Made by a program: the position numbers and the translations under genes | Source: Arthrobacter sp. N199823 | Lineage (GTDB): Bacteria; Actinomycetota; Actinomycetes; Actinomycetales; Micrococcaceae | NCBI RefSeq assembly: GCF_002929705.1 | Contig: NZ_PJIN01000001.1 | Location: 809,244-873,243, forward strand | Reading direction: 5' to 3' | Length of the DNA stretch: 64,000 nt | The notes under the pieces: model-generated | The model's database searches: none | The model's input: the letters and a program-made list of their open reading frames with translations, nothing else | Told to the model about the DNA's origin: nothing | Part shown: positions 56,940-63,766 of the stretch, in pieces | Position numbering within the stretch: the first letter of the stretch is position 1 | Layout: every line of letters begins with the position of its first letter

Positions 56940-57053
56940 GAACGCCCAACGGCGCGGAGCCCGGCAACCAAGCGGCGTCCCAGGCAGGTCCCGATTAAGA
57001 ACCAACCAAACCAAACCCCGCAAAACACCAACGAATACAGACCACTTGAATAA
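56940..57053 (+). pseudogene. Remnant resembling the C-terminus of the module's third protein
   Basis: Directly after the permease stop codon, in its frame, 37 codons run open to TAA 57051-57053 and end NEYRPLE. The third protein of the recombinase module ends HEKWPLE at the equivalent place of the repeated 40-nt block. The upstream codons are rich in Pro, Gln and Asn and lack clear identity with it. I read this as a fossil gene end carried with the recombination site. Confidence 0.5.
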
Positions 57054-57070
57054 CGGTCCCTACCAGTACG
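57031..57070 (+). repeat. 40-nt repeat, copy 2
   Basis: Second copy of the block at 53,574-53,613, with core GACCACTTGAATAACGGTC at 57040-57058. The arms GACC and GGTC remain complementary although they differ from copy 1. The block lies 92 bp after the permease stop and before the next operon. Confidence 0.62.
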
Positions 57071-57101
57071 GCGACCCCATTTAGGAGGACAAGGCACATT
57101 C

Positions 57102-57142
57102 TTGACATTGATCATTATGTAAAGCACACTCGACATGTAAAG
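57102..57142 (+). promoter_or_regulatory. Promoter region with ATGTAAAG direct repeats
   Basis: TTGACA at 57102-57107 is a consensus -35 hexamer. ATGTAAAG occurs at 57118-57125 and 57135-57142, 17 bp apart, and could be binding sites for the small XRE protein encoded downstream. No clear -10 at standard spacing is seen, so the exact promoter is uncertain. Confidence 0.45.
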
Positions 57143-57171
57143 TGAGCTATACATTCTCAGAGGAGCCGGCC

Positions 57172-57639
57172 ATGACGATCCAGCAGACACGCACAAAGTG
57201 GGGACGCACAAAATTTGGAACCGGGCGCACACCAGCTATGGCGATAGCTCTTCCGTGTGGCCTTGTCCTTGGCGCACCGGGAGGTTGGTTGTCCGTACTC
57301 GTCGGCATCACAGATTCGAATCCCATAGTCGGGTTCCTAGTTTTTTCCTTATGCCTCACCATGCCAGCACTCGCACTTGTCTATGCCGTTATCGTAGACA
57401 AAAACACGCTCGAAGGTGCAGCTGAACAGCCCGATGACTCGATTGAAGCCAAGTGGTACGACAAGGCCTCGTCAAGCTCCTTTACTGACCTCATTTTGGT
57501 TCTCGGAGCCGCCTCAATAGCTCTTGCATTCTTACCAACAAACGTCTCTGTTGACCTGAAGCTTGTCCTTCCCGCAGTCCTCGCAGTCTGCTTCACATCC
57601 TTCGGCGTCCGGTACCTAATGCTGCGATGCAAAGGCTGA
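57172..57639 (+). CDS. Small membrane protein paired with an XRE regulator
   Basis: About 155 residues with four hydrophobic segments (LPCGLVLGAPGGWLSVLVGI; GFLVFSLCLTMPALALVYAVIV; LILVLGAASIALAFL; LVLPAVLAVCF). ATG 57172 is preceded by AGGAG; GTG 57142 is an alternative. The next gene starts one base after its stop. The pairing of a small membrane protein with a YgzD-like XRE protein is common in Gram-positives; its function is unknown. Confidence 0.75.
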   Translation: MTIQQTRTKWGRTKFGTGRTPAMAIALPCGLVLGAPGGWLSVLVGITDSNPIVGFLVFSLCLTMPALALVYAVIVDKNTLEGAAEQPDDSIEAKWYDKASSSSFTDLILVLGAASIALAFLPTNVSVDLKLVLPAVLAVCFTSFGVRYLMLRCKG

Positions 57640-57640
57640 C

Positions 57641-57841
57641 GTGAAGAACTTGGTCAACGAATCGCGACTACGACTCGCATGGTCACAACAGCGGCTAGCT
57701 GACGAATTGGGAGTTTCGCGGCAAACCATCATCTCTATCGAACGCGGGAGGTTCGACCCGTCACTGCCCTTGGCCTTCCGGATATCAGCGGTCTTCAACA
57801 GCACAATCGAGGAACTGTTCTTTCCCGATAACCAGCCTTAG
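57641..57841 (+). CDS. Small XRE-family regulator
   Basis: A 66-residue helix-turn-helix protein: VNESRLRLAWSQQRLADELGVSRQTIISIERGRFDPSLPLAFRISAVFNSTIEELFFPD, the pattern of the YgzD/HTH_3 short regulators. GTG 57641 starts it. It probably represses its own operon. Confidence 0.9.
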   Translation: MKNLVNESRLRLAWSQQRLADELGVSRQTIISIERGRFDPSLPLAFRISAVFNSTIEELFFPDNQP

Positions 57842-58020
57842 ACACAACAGATCAGTGTCCGGGTAGTTTAGGGAAGATGCCCGGGTGAATAACACCCTAT
57901 GTTCTGCAGGTTGGCAAAGCCCTGCGAAAGACAGCCATTTTCGATACGAGTCAGACCTTGAACCTTGGGGAACGTCGAAGCTGTCCCGCAGGAGGTTCCC
58001 CTTCGGGCATGGGGAGCGCG

Positions 58021-58233
58021 GTGCAAACGTCTTCCGAAATTCTGCGCAGAGCACTTCTGAAAAACAGACGAGTGAACACGACTCCTGGCATTTGTGCACT
58101 CGCCTTCTGAAAATGAAAGTTTTGAAAATTTCAGAGGTCGTCTGCACACGCTCCGATGACGGACCCGATACGGACATGGCGGAGCTGTGCAGGCCTGTAC
58201 TGAAATCTGTGCAGACGATTTCGGAAAATGACA
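58021..58233. mobile_element. Array of Tn402/Tn5053-like terminal repeats without transposase
   Basis: Six related 19-25 bp repeats lie at 58021-58040, 58044-58064, 58094-58115, 58125-58147 (opposite orientation), 58187-58206 and 58209-58233. Read on the minus strand they follow TTTTCAGAAGGCGAGTGCAC and relatives, and the outermost begins TGTCATTTTCCGAAATCGTC. This is the known layout of Tn402/Tn5053-family ends: a 25-bp terminal repeat followed by 19-bp TniA-binding repeats. No tniA, tniB, tniQ or resolvase gene is in the window. The unit between 58125 and 58233 has inverted ends. The remaining 57,842-58,292 sequence holds no gene. Confidence 0.72.
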
Positions 58234-58292
58234 CTGGCGCAGCTGAATGGCCCAAGGCCCTGAAGTTGCCCAGGCGCCCAGAATCATGCGTT

Positions 58293-60041
58293 CTATTCGA
58301 CGAGTTTGCCGGCGACGGAGTCGTCGGCGTTGGCCTGTGCCAGGGCACGGAAGGAGTCAGGAGCCGGGGCCAGCGCTTCGAAGCTGACCCCCTCGGCTGG
58401 AGACCAGACGAAGTTGCCCTGCAGGGCGGGATCCGTCGCAGGGAAATCCGCACGGTTGTGAGCCCCTCGGGTCTCCCGGCGTTCGAGCGCACACTCCAAC
58501 GTGGCTCGTGCGGCCAGCAGGGAGCCCAGCAGGTCGAAGGCGTGGGCCAAGTCATCGAACCCGGCGATGTCTGGATGAGCAGTGACGTGCTGAGCTCGGT
58601 CCTCCAGAGCGGCCAGCTTGTCCAGCCCCTCCTGCAGCCCCTGCCCGGTGCGCACCACACCGGCATGGTCGGTCATGAGGTTGCGCAGCTCGCGCTGTAG
58701 CCGCCGCACTGACTCGGTCCCGTTGTCGTTCAGCAGTGACTGCATTTCGGTGCGGGCCAGTCCGACGGCGGCGGGATCCCGGCGGACTTCGGTGCGGGAG
58801 GTTACGTACCCGGCGACGTGCTCTCCGGTGATGCGCCCATAGACGAGCAGTTCAATCAGCGAATTGCCACCCAACCGGTTGGCGCCGTGCAGGCCCGAGG
58901 AGGCCTCTCCGATCGCGTATAGTCCGGCTACTCCCGTGCCATGGTCTTCTGGTGCTACCCAGACCCCGCCCATCGAGTAGTGAGCGGTGGGGGCGATCTC
59001 CATTTTGGTCGTAGTGATGTCCAGCATCTGCAGATCGATCAGCGTGCGGTAGACCCGCGGCAGCTTCTCCAGGATGGTTTCGCGAGGCAGGTGGGAGACA
59101 TCCAGGTAGACGCCGCCCTTCTTGGTTCCGCGGCCCTCGGCCACTTCAGTGAATGCGGCAAGGGCAACGCGGTCCCGGGTGGAGAGCTCCATGCGCTCGG
59201 GATCATAGCGTTCCATGAAGCGTTCACCGAGCGCGTTGGTGAGGATGCCGCCCTCCCCGCGTGCGGCTTCGGAGACGAGGGTGCCGGCGGCGTCGTCGGG
59301 CTCTAACAGGCCCGAGGGGTGGAATTGGACCAGTTCCGCGTCGCGTATCCGAGCACCAGCCAGAGCTGCCAGCCGGAAGGAGTCCCCGGTGTTCTCGTCA
59401 CGGCGGGAGGAGGTGTGGCGCCAGATGCGGGTGTGCCCGCCTGCGGCCAGGATGACCGCGTCAGCGTGGATATGCACGGGGGTGCCGTCCACGATGTCGA
59501 AGCCGTAGGCGCCGAAGATCGTACCGTCGGCGACGAGGAGGCGGGTGATGTAGACGGTGTCGATGATCGGTACATTCAGCTCGGCTGCCCGGCGCATGAG
59601 GGTGCGCTGGATCTCCAGACCGGTGTAGTCCCCGGCGTAGGCAGTGCGGCGATACTTGTGGGCGCCGAAGAAGCGCTGGGAGATGCGTCCGTCCTTCTCC
59701 CGCGCGAACGGCATCCCCCATTGTTCGAGGTCCTCGATGCCGCGGGCAGCGTTGCGCGCCACGGTTTCGACGATGGCTGGGTCGGCCAGGAGATAGGACT
59801 CGCGCAGGGTGTCGGCGGCGTGCTGTTGCCAGCTGTCCTCGGGGTCCATGGTCCCCAGTGCGGCGTTGATGCCGCCGGCTGCAAGGGTGGTGTGGGCGTC
59901 GTGCTTGCGGCGCTTGCCCACCGCCAGCACCTGAACGCCCCGTTCAGCGAGTTCGATCGAGGCGCGCAGCCCGGCGCCACCGGTGCCGATGACCAGCACT
60001 GAAGTGGACAAGAGACGTTCAGAAGTGTGGTGAAGGTTCAT
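58293..60041 (-). CDS. FAD-dependent fumarate reductase/succinate dehydrogenase-type flavoprotein
   Basis: The 582-residue product has the FAD-binding VIGTGGAGLRASIE (about 17-30), the histidyl-FAD motif DAHTTLAAGG (His50), ELVQFHPSGL, TAHYSMGGV and HGANRLGGNSLIELLVYGR, then the C-terminal helical domain. It resembles SdhA/FrdA and L-aspartate oxidase. No iron-sulfur or membrane subunit gene is adjacent, so it is an orphan flavoprotein. ATG 60041 was chosen; starts at 60101 would crowd the divergent lysR. The natural substrate is uncertain. Confidence 0.87.
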   Translation of the reverse strand: MNLHHTSERLLSTSVLVIGTGGAGLRASIELAERGVQVLAVGKRRKHDAHTTLAAGGINAALGTMDPEDSWQQHAADTLRESYLLADPAIVETVARNAARGIEDLEQWGMPFAREKDGRISQRFFGAHKYRRTAYAGDYTGLEIQRTLMRRAAELNVPIIDTVYITRLLVADGTIFGAYGFDIVDGTPVHIHADAVILAAGGHTRIWRHTSSRRDENTGDSFRLAALAGARIRDAELVQFHPSGLLEPDDAAGTLVSEAARGEGGILTNALGERFMERYDPERMELSTRDRVALAAFTEVAEGRGTKKGGVYLDVSHLPRETILEKLPRVYRTLIDLQMLDITTTKMEIAPTAHYSMGGVWVAPEDHGTGVAGLYAIGEASSGLHGANRLGGNSLIELLVYGRITGEHVAGYVTSRTEVRRDPAAVGLARTEMQSLLNDNGTESVRRLQRELRNLMTDHAGVVRTGQGLQEGLDKLAALEDRAQHVTAHPDIAGFDDLAHAFDLLGSLLAARATLECALERRETRGAHNRADFPATDPALQGNFVWSPAEGVSFEALAPAPDSFRALAQANADDSVAGKLVE

Positions 60042-60112
60042 GTTTACAACGGTAGGCTGGTGCGCGCTATGTTTCCAATGAGTTTTTTGATTCAACATCA
60101 TGCGTTTATGCT

Positions 60113-61054
60113 ATGAGAATGAAGTTAGACCAGTTGCGTTCCTTTGAGGCGCTCGCTCGAGTGGGGCATTTCACACGCGCGGCCGAGCTACTGTATCTCG
60201 CCCAACCGTCTCTGAGCCGTCAGATCGCCGCACTTGAGGCCGATCTCGGCGCAGACCTATTTCACCGCGGACCGTCAGGGGCGACTCTGACAGATGCGGG
60301 AGAGCTACTCCTGCCCATCGCCCGGCGCATGCTCGGTGACGAGCGGACCGCCCGGGAACAGATGGACGAGCTCGCAGGGCTGCGCCGCGGACGCGTTCGG
60401 CTCGGCGCCCCGCCCACCCTGTGCGTCTCGCTGGTTGCCGATGTGCTAGCCGCCTTCCGCAGTGCTCATCCCGGGGTGGAGCTGCACGTCACGGAGGGTG
60501 GTTCACGTTTCCTGGTGGATGCCCTCAACGAAAGCGCGCTGGATCTTGCTTTGGTGGTCACCCGTGGAGTGGACCCCACTGCGCCCGGCACGGAGCTGAT
60601 CCCGCTACTTTCCGAGGAGCTGGTGGTCGTTTCTGCTGCCGGATCGGCGACGCTGGAAGAACTCACGCTGGAAGAGCTGGCACACATTCCGCAGGTGGCA
60701 TTCAACCGCAGCTACGACCTGCGCGTCGCCACCGATGCCGCATTCTCCGCCAGCGGACTCACCCCGACGATCGCCGTCGAGGGCGCCGAGATGGACGCCG
60801 TGCTGCGATTCGTCGAACGAGGACTGGGCGTGGCCGTGGTGCCGGCCATGGTGGTCATCGACCGCCCCGCTCTTCACAGCGCACGCCTGGTGAACCCCTC
60901 GCTGACGCGGACCGTCAATCTGGCCCGACGCAACAACGTCGAACCCTCAGCAGCCGCAGCCGCAATGCAGCAGTTCATCTTCGACACCGTGGACCGGCTC
61001 GCGGCACCGGGTACCGACCTTGCGCGTCTGGTCACGGCAACGCCACGTAACTGA
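60113..61054 (+). CDS. LysR-family transcriptional regulator
   Basis: The 313-residue protein has the N-terminal LysR winged helix: LDQLRSFEALARVGHFTRAAELLYLAQPSLSRQIAALEADLGADLFHR. The substrate-binding domain follows (LGAPPTLCVSLVADVLAAFRSAHPGVELHVTEGG). It is divergent from the flavoprotein gene with 71 bp between starts, the classical layout for a LysR activator and its target. The coinducer is unknown. Confidence 0.92.
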   Translation: MRMKLDQLRSFEALARVGHFTRAAELLYLAQPSLSRQIAALEADLGADLFHRGPSGATLTDAGELLLPIARRMLGDERTAREQMDELAGLRRGRVRLGAPPTLCVSLVADVLAAFRSAHPGVELHVTEGGSRFLVDALNESALDLALVVTRGVDPTAPGTELIPLLSEELVVVSAAGSATLEELTLEELAHIPQVAFNRSYDLRVATDAAFSASGLTPTIAVEGAEMDAVLRFVERGLGVAVVPAMVVIDRPALHSARLVNPSLTRTVNLARRNNVEPSAAAAAMQQFIFDTVDRLAAPGTDLARLVTATPRN

Positions 61055-61246
61055 AAGAAGCCAGCTCAATCCGACGGACGGCCACGAAAGCACGCTCATC
61101 GAACCCCGTAGATACTGGCCGCTACGGCACTCGGCAAAACCTAAGCGTTGGATGATTTACTTTTTTACCCCCGTCTAGGCGCCAGTTTCTTCAAAAGCCC
61201 CATTATTGTCCGTCTCACAGTCACGAATCCCGGTGGCCCGGAGTGT

Positions 61247-61589
61247 TCAAGGTTGTTGAATGAGGGCGCGTACGCGCGTGAGGAATAGTTCTCTTAGTTC
61301 GTCGTTGGGAGCCACGGAACTGAAGACAACTGTGAGCATCGCAGTGGTGTCCAATCGCAGAAGTGGCCATGCCGGGGTTTCCGTAGCGACGGTACCTCCC
61401 TCATTGACGTAGCCTCGTCGGAAATCGGCGTAGTTCAACCCCCAGTAATCCGGAGGACTGGAGCGTATCCAGCAAGTCGAACGTGTTGCCGCCGGGGATG
61501 GTGACAACGTCCGTGCGACGGAGGTCGCCAAGTTTGGCGGGAAGCGTGTCCCGCTGAGCCCTTACGCACAAAAAATCCCAACCCGGCAA
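61247..61589 (-). pseudogene. Degenerate gene with a peptidase S51-like segment
   Basis: Two overlapping minus-strand frames together look like parts of a broken gene. The first (61,401-61,589) reads LGDLRRTDVVTIPGGNTFDLLDTLQSSGLL, close to the GGNTF segment of peptidase E/S51 proteins, then ends early. The second (61,247 to about 61,450) continues in another frame as RGYVNEGGTVATETPAWPLLRLDTTAM. No complete start or catalytic Ser-Ala-Gly segment is present. The flanking 61,055-61,246 holds no gene. Confidence 0.38.
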
Positions 61590-61634
61590 GCCAGAGCCTT
61601 GCTACCAACGACTGTCAGGCCATCGTCGGGTCAC

Positions 61635-61687
61635 ATGAAATCCTGACTGGTGACACGCTGGTGACATCAAATCCGGGCTAGTGACAC
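61635..61687. repeat. 31-bp-spaced tandem repeats resembling an IS21-type end
   Basis: A 22-nt unit containing AAATCC and CTGGTGACAC at 61635-61656 recurs at 61666-61687 (18 of 22 match), with a further CTGGTGACAT at 61658-61667. Spaced short direct repeats of this kind mark the ends of IS21-family elements. No istA or istB gene is nearby, so it would be a remnant. Confidence 0.4.
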
Positions 61688-61724
61688 GAAGCTCCGGACC
61701 CTACAGTAGACAATCTCAACCAGC

Positions 61725-61753
61725 TTGAAGCGTTCGCATTGTTCTACTAGTAT
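61725..61753 (+). promoter_or_regulatory. Promoter for a leaderless GntR transcript
   Basis: TTGAAG (61725-61730) and TAGTAT (61748-61753) are separated by 17 bp. The ATG of the GntR gene lies 7 nt after the -10 hexamer, which places the transcription start at or next to the start codon. Confidence 0.65.
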
Positions 61754-61760
61754 TGCAAAC

Positions 61761-62117
61761 ATGTTATTTCGTGTTGACGCGGCCTCGACAGTCTCGTTGG
61801 CTGATCAGATAGCGGTTCAGGTGCGCGCCGGTGTGGTCGATGGAAGTCTGGTGCCGGGTGAGCGCCTGCCACCGGCCCGTGACTTGGCCACTGCCTTGCA
61901 CATCAATATGCACACAGTGCTGCGGTCCTACAAACAGTTGCGCGATGAAGGCATCATCGAAATGCGCCAAGGACGCGGTGCGTTTGTGTCCTTAGACGCC
62001 GGTCCCGGATTGCTTCGCCTCACGGAAATGGCACAACAATTATTGGCTGAAGCGCGGAAACTGGGGATGACCCAGCAGGACCTTGTGCGCATTATTGGGG
62101 GAGTTGCAAAAGCATGA
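61761..62117 (+). CDS. GntR-family regulator, YtrA-like
   Basis: The 118-residue protein has the GntR winged helix: SLADQIAVQVRAGVVDGSLVPGERLPPARDLATALHINMHTVLRSYKQLRDEGIIEMRQGRGAFV. A short C-terminal helix pair replaces the effector domain, as in the YtrA group. ATG 61761 is chosen; an in-frame start at 61725 would overlap the promoter. It overlaps the DUF1648 gene by 4 bp (ATGA). YtrA-type regulators usually control their coupled membrane-protein gene. Confidence 0.9.
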   Translation: MLFRVDAASTVSLADQIAVQVRAGVVDGSLVPGERLPPARDLATALHINMHTVLRSYKQLRDEGIIEMRQGRGAFVSLDAGPGLLRLTEMAQQLLAEARKLGMTQQDLVRIIGGVAKA

Positions 62118-63121
62118 CTGAAGTACAGCAAAGGACCAGCGTCACCCGGCGCATCGCCGCCGGAATGGCGGGACTGCTACCGCTGGGCGTCGTTGCCGCC
62201 ACGTGGCTAACATGGCACGACAGGCTGCCGGCAGAACTGGCCTCGCACTGGTCCGGAACCGGCGAACCCGATGGCTTCACCTCCACCGGGGCCGCACTCA
62301 CTCTTGGTTTGCTCCTGACGGGAATCCCGGCAGTAATCGGCATCATCGCAGCATTCATTCCCAGCCTGCGCCCCGCCTTGTTGCGTGGCATCGTCGGATT
62401 CGCTGGCATGGTGTCCGGCATGGGCGCCGGCACATGGCTCATCTCGGCTGGCCTGACACTGCAAGCCGGCAGCGCCGAGCAGGCAGTTCTCGGGTGGTGG
62501 CTCGCCGCGCTCATGGCCTCATTCCTCTTCGGAGCCTTGCCCTACTTCATCGCACCGAAACCGAAATTCACCACCACCATGCACCAGACACGGATCCAAC
62601 TTGGGGCCAACGAATCTGGGGCCTGGTCCAAGACCATCACCTCAAAAGTGCTGCTTTGCTTGCCGGTTGTGCTGCTCGCCGTAACCGCAATCATGTTCAT
62701 CCCCGCCTTCACAGACGGCGAGTTGTCCACCTTCTGGATGGGCGGCGGCACCATGCTGCTGAGCACCGTGATCGTGGCACTCATCGCCCACATGCAAGTA
62801 ACCGTCGACTGGCGCGGCCTGCGCATTGTCTCCACTCTGGGCCGCATCCCGCTCAAACGCATCCGTCTCGAGGACATTGCCGCCGTCGAGGTGACCGAAT
62901 TGCGTCCCTCGGAGTGGGGTGGTTGGGGCTACCGGGTCATGCCGGGACGTTCGGCGCTCATTATGGGCGCCGGCCCCGGCCTCATCGTCACCACCACAGG
63001 GCAGAAGCAGTTTGCCGTGACGGTTGCGGATCCTGAGACAGCCGCCAGCCTCCTGCTCGCCTTGCGTGACCGGACGGACGACGGCGGCACTCGCCACGCC
63101 GGATCCGCCCAGACCGTCTAG
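62114..63121 (+). CDS. DUF1648 membrane protein
   Basis: The 335-residue protein has the DUF1648 N-terminus TWLTWHDRLPAELASHWSGTGEPDGFTS, with further membrane helices (about seven in all). A C-terminal cytosolic PH-like part follows, with VDWRGLRIVSTLGRIPLKRIRLEDIAAVEVTEL. It is translationally coupled to the GntR gene. Function unknown, though SdpI-like relatives of the DUF1648 group give immunity to peptide toxins; no toxin gene is adjacent. Confidence 0.85.
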   Translation: MTEVQQRTSVTRRIAAGMAGLLPLGVVAATWLTWHDRLPAELASHWSGTGEPDGFTSTGAALTLGLLLTGIPAVIGIIAAFIPSLRPALLRGIVGFAGMVSGMGAGTWLISAGLTLQAGSAEQAVLGWWLAALMASFLFGALPYFIAPKPKFTTTMHQTRIQLGANESGAWSKTITSKVLLCLPVVLLAVTAIMFIPAFTDGELSTFWMGGGTMLLSTVIVALIAHMQVTVDWRGLRIVSTLGRIPLKRIRLEDIAAVEVTELRPSEWGGWGYRVMPGRSALIMGAGPGLIVTTTGQKQFAVTVADPETAASLLLALRDRTDDGGTRHAGSAQTV

Positions 63122-63205
63122 GCACAGCTGGGGTGACGGGCCGGTCGGGAGCGGACATGGTTCGCAGCCGGCCCGAAGGTTCTTCTCGAAGCGGGAAAAG
63201 AGGGG

Positions 63206-63670
63206 CTAGTCGCGGTTTTCCCGCCGCGCCTGACGCTGCAGGCCACGCAACGTTGTTGGGGGAGCTGCACACTCCACACGCCACACCGTGACGGCACAAC
63301 TAGTAACAGTCAGTAGGGCAATGGTTGAGAGTAACCACATCGGAAAACCGCCAATGTCACCTGCTGCTCCTGCAGGGCTCCCGAAGGACATCAACATGCC
63401 ACTTGTTACGAGCGCACATACTGCCGTGAAGATACTTGCTATGGACAGCCAACGAAAGGCCCGGTTTCGCTTGAGCAAGCCTTGGGGTGCCCCCGCTATG
63501 AGGGCCAAGGGAGTTGCTAGGGCGAAAATAGCTGCCGCGATGAAGGCGGGCACGTACATAGCATCTGTGAGAGGCAAAAAGATGCCGCAGAAACCAGCCA
63601 TCACAGCGAAGCCAACCGGGATCGCTTGGCGCCCGGACTTCTGTGATTTATCGACCCAATCCAATTCCAT
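63206..63670 (-). CDS. Four-helix membrane protein of unknown function
   Basis: The 154-residue product (ATG 63670) has four hydrophobic segments: IPVGFAVMAGFCGIFLPL, MYVPAFIAAAIFALATPLALIAGA, FRWLSIASIFTAVCALVTSGM and MWLLSTIALLTVTSCAVTVW. The N-terminus is charged and the C-terminus basic. No family is recognised. An upstream in-frame start at 63751 would add an implausible Cys-rich stretch. Confidence 0.65.
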   Translation of the reverse strand: MELDWVDKSQKSGRQAIPVGFAVMAGFCGIFLPLTDAMYVPAFIAAAIFALATPLALIAGAPQGLLKRNRAFRWLSIASIFTAVCALVTSGMLMSFGSPAGAAGDIGGFPMWLLSTIALLTVTSCAVTVWRVECAAPPTTLRGLQRQARRENRD

Positions 63671-63766
63671 GTGAACCCCCAGGTTCCGCGCGCATCGCAG
63701 CATGCACCTTGTCAAATGACGGATGCATGCACAGCATAACCCAAGCGTCATGCTGCGCCGGGGAAG

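Noticed and set aside
55595-56998. Long Arg/His-rich frame overlapping the APC permease gene
   Set aside because: It is a frame shadow of the permease; the membrane-protein frame has clear family motifs.
57310-57330. GATTCGAATCC resembling a tRNA T-arm
   Set aside because: No acceptor, D or anticodon arms can be folded around it, and it lies inside a well-supported coding frame.
57937-57960. CAGCCATTTTCGATACGAGT as a left end of the Tn402-like element
   Set aside because: Similarity to the terminal repeats is partial, the TGTCA terminus is missing and no 19-bp repeats follow.
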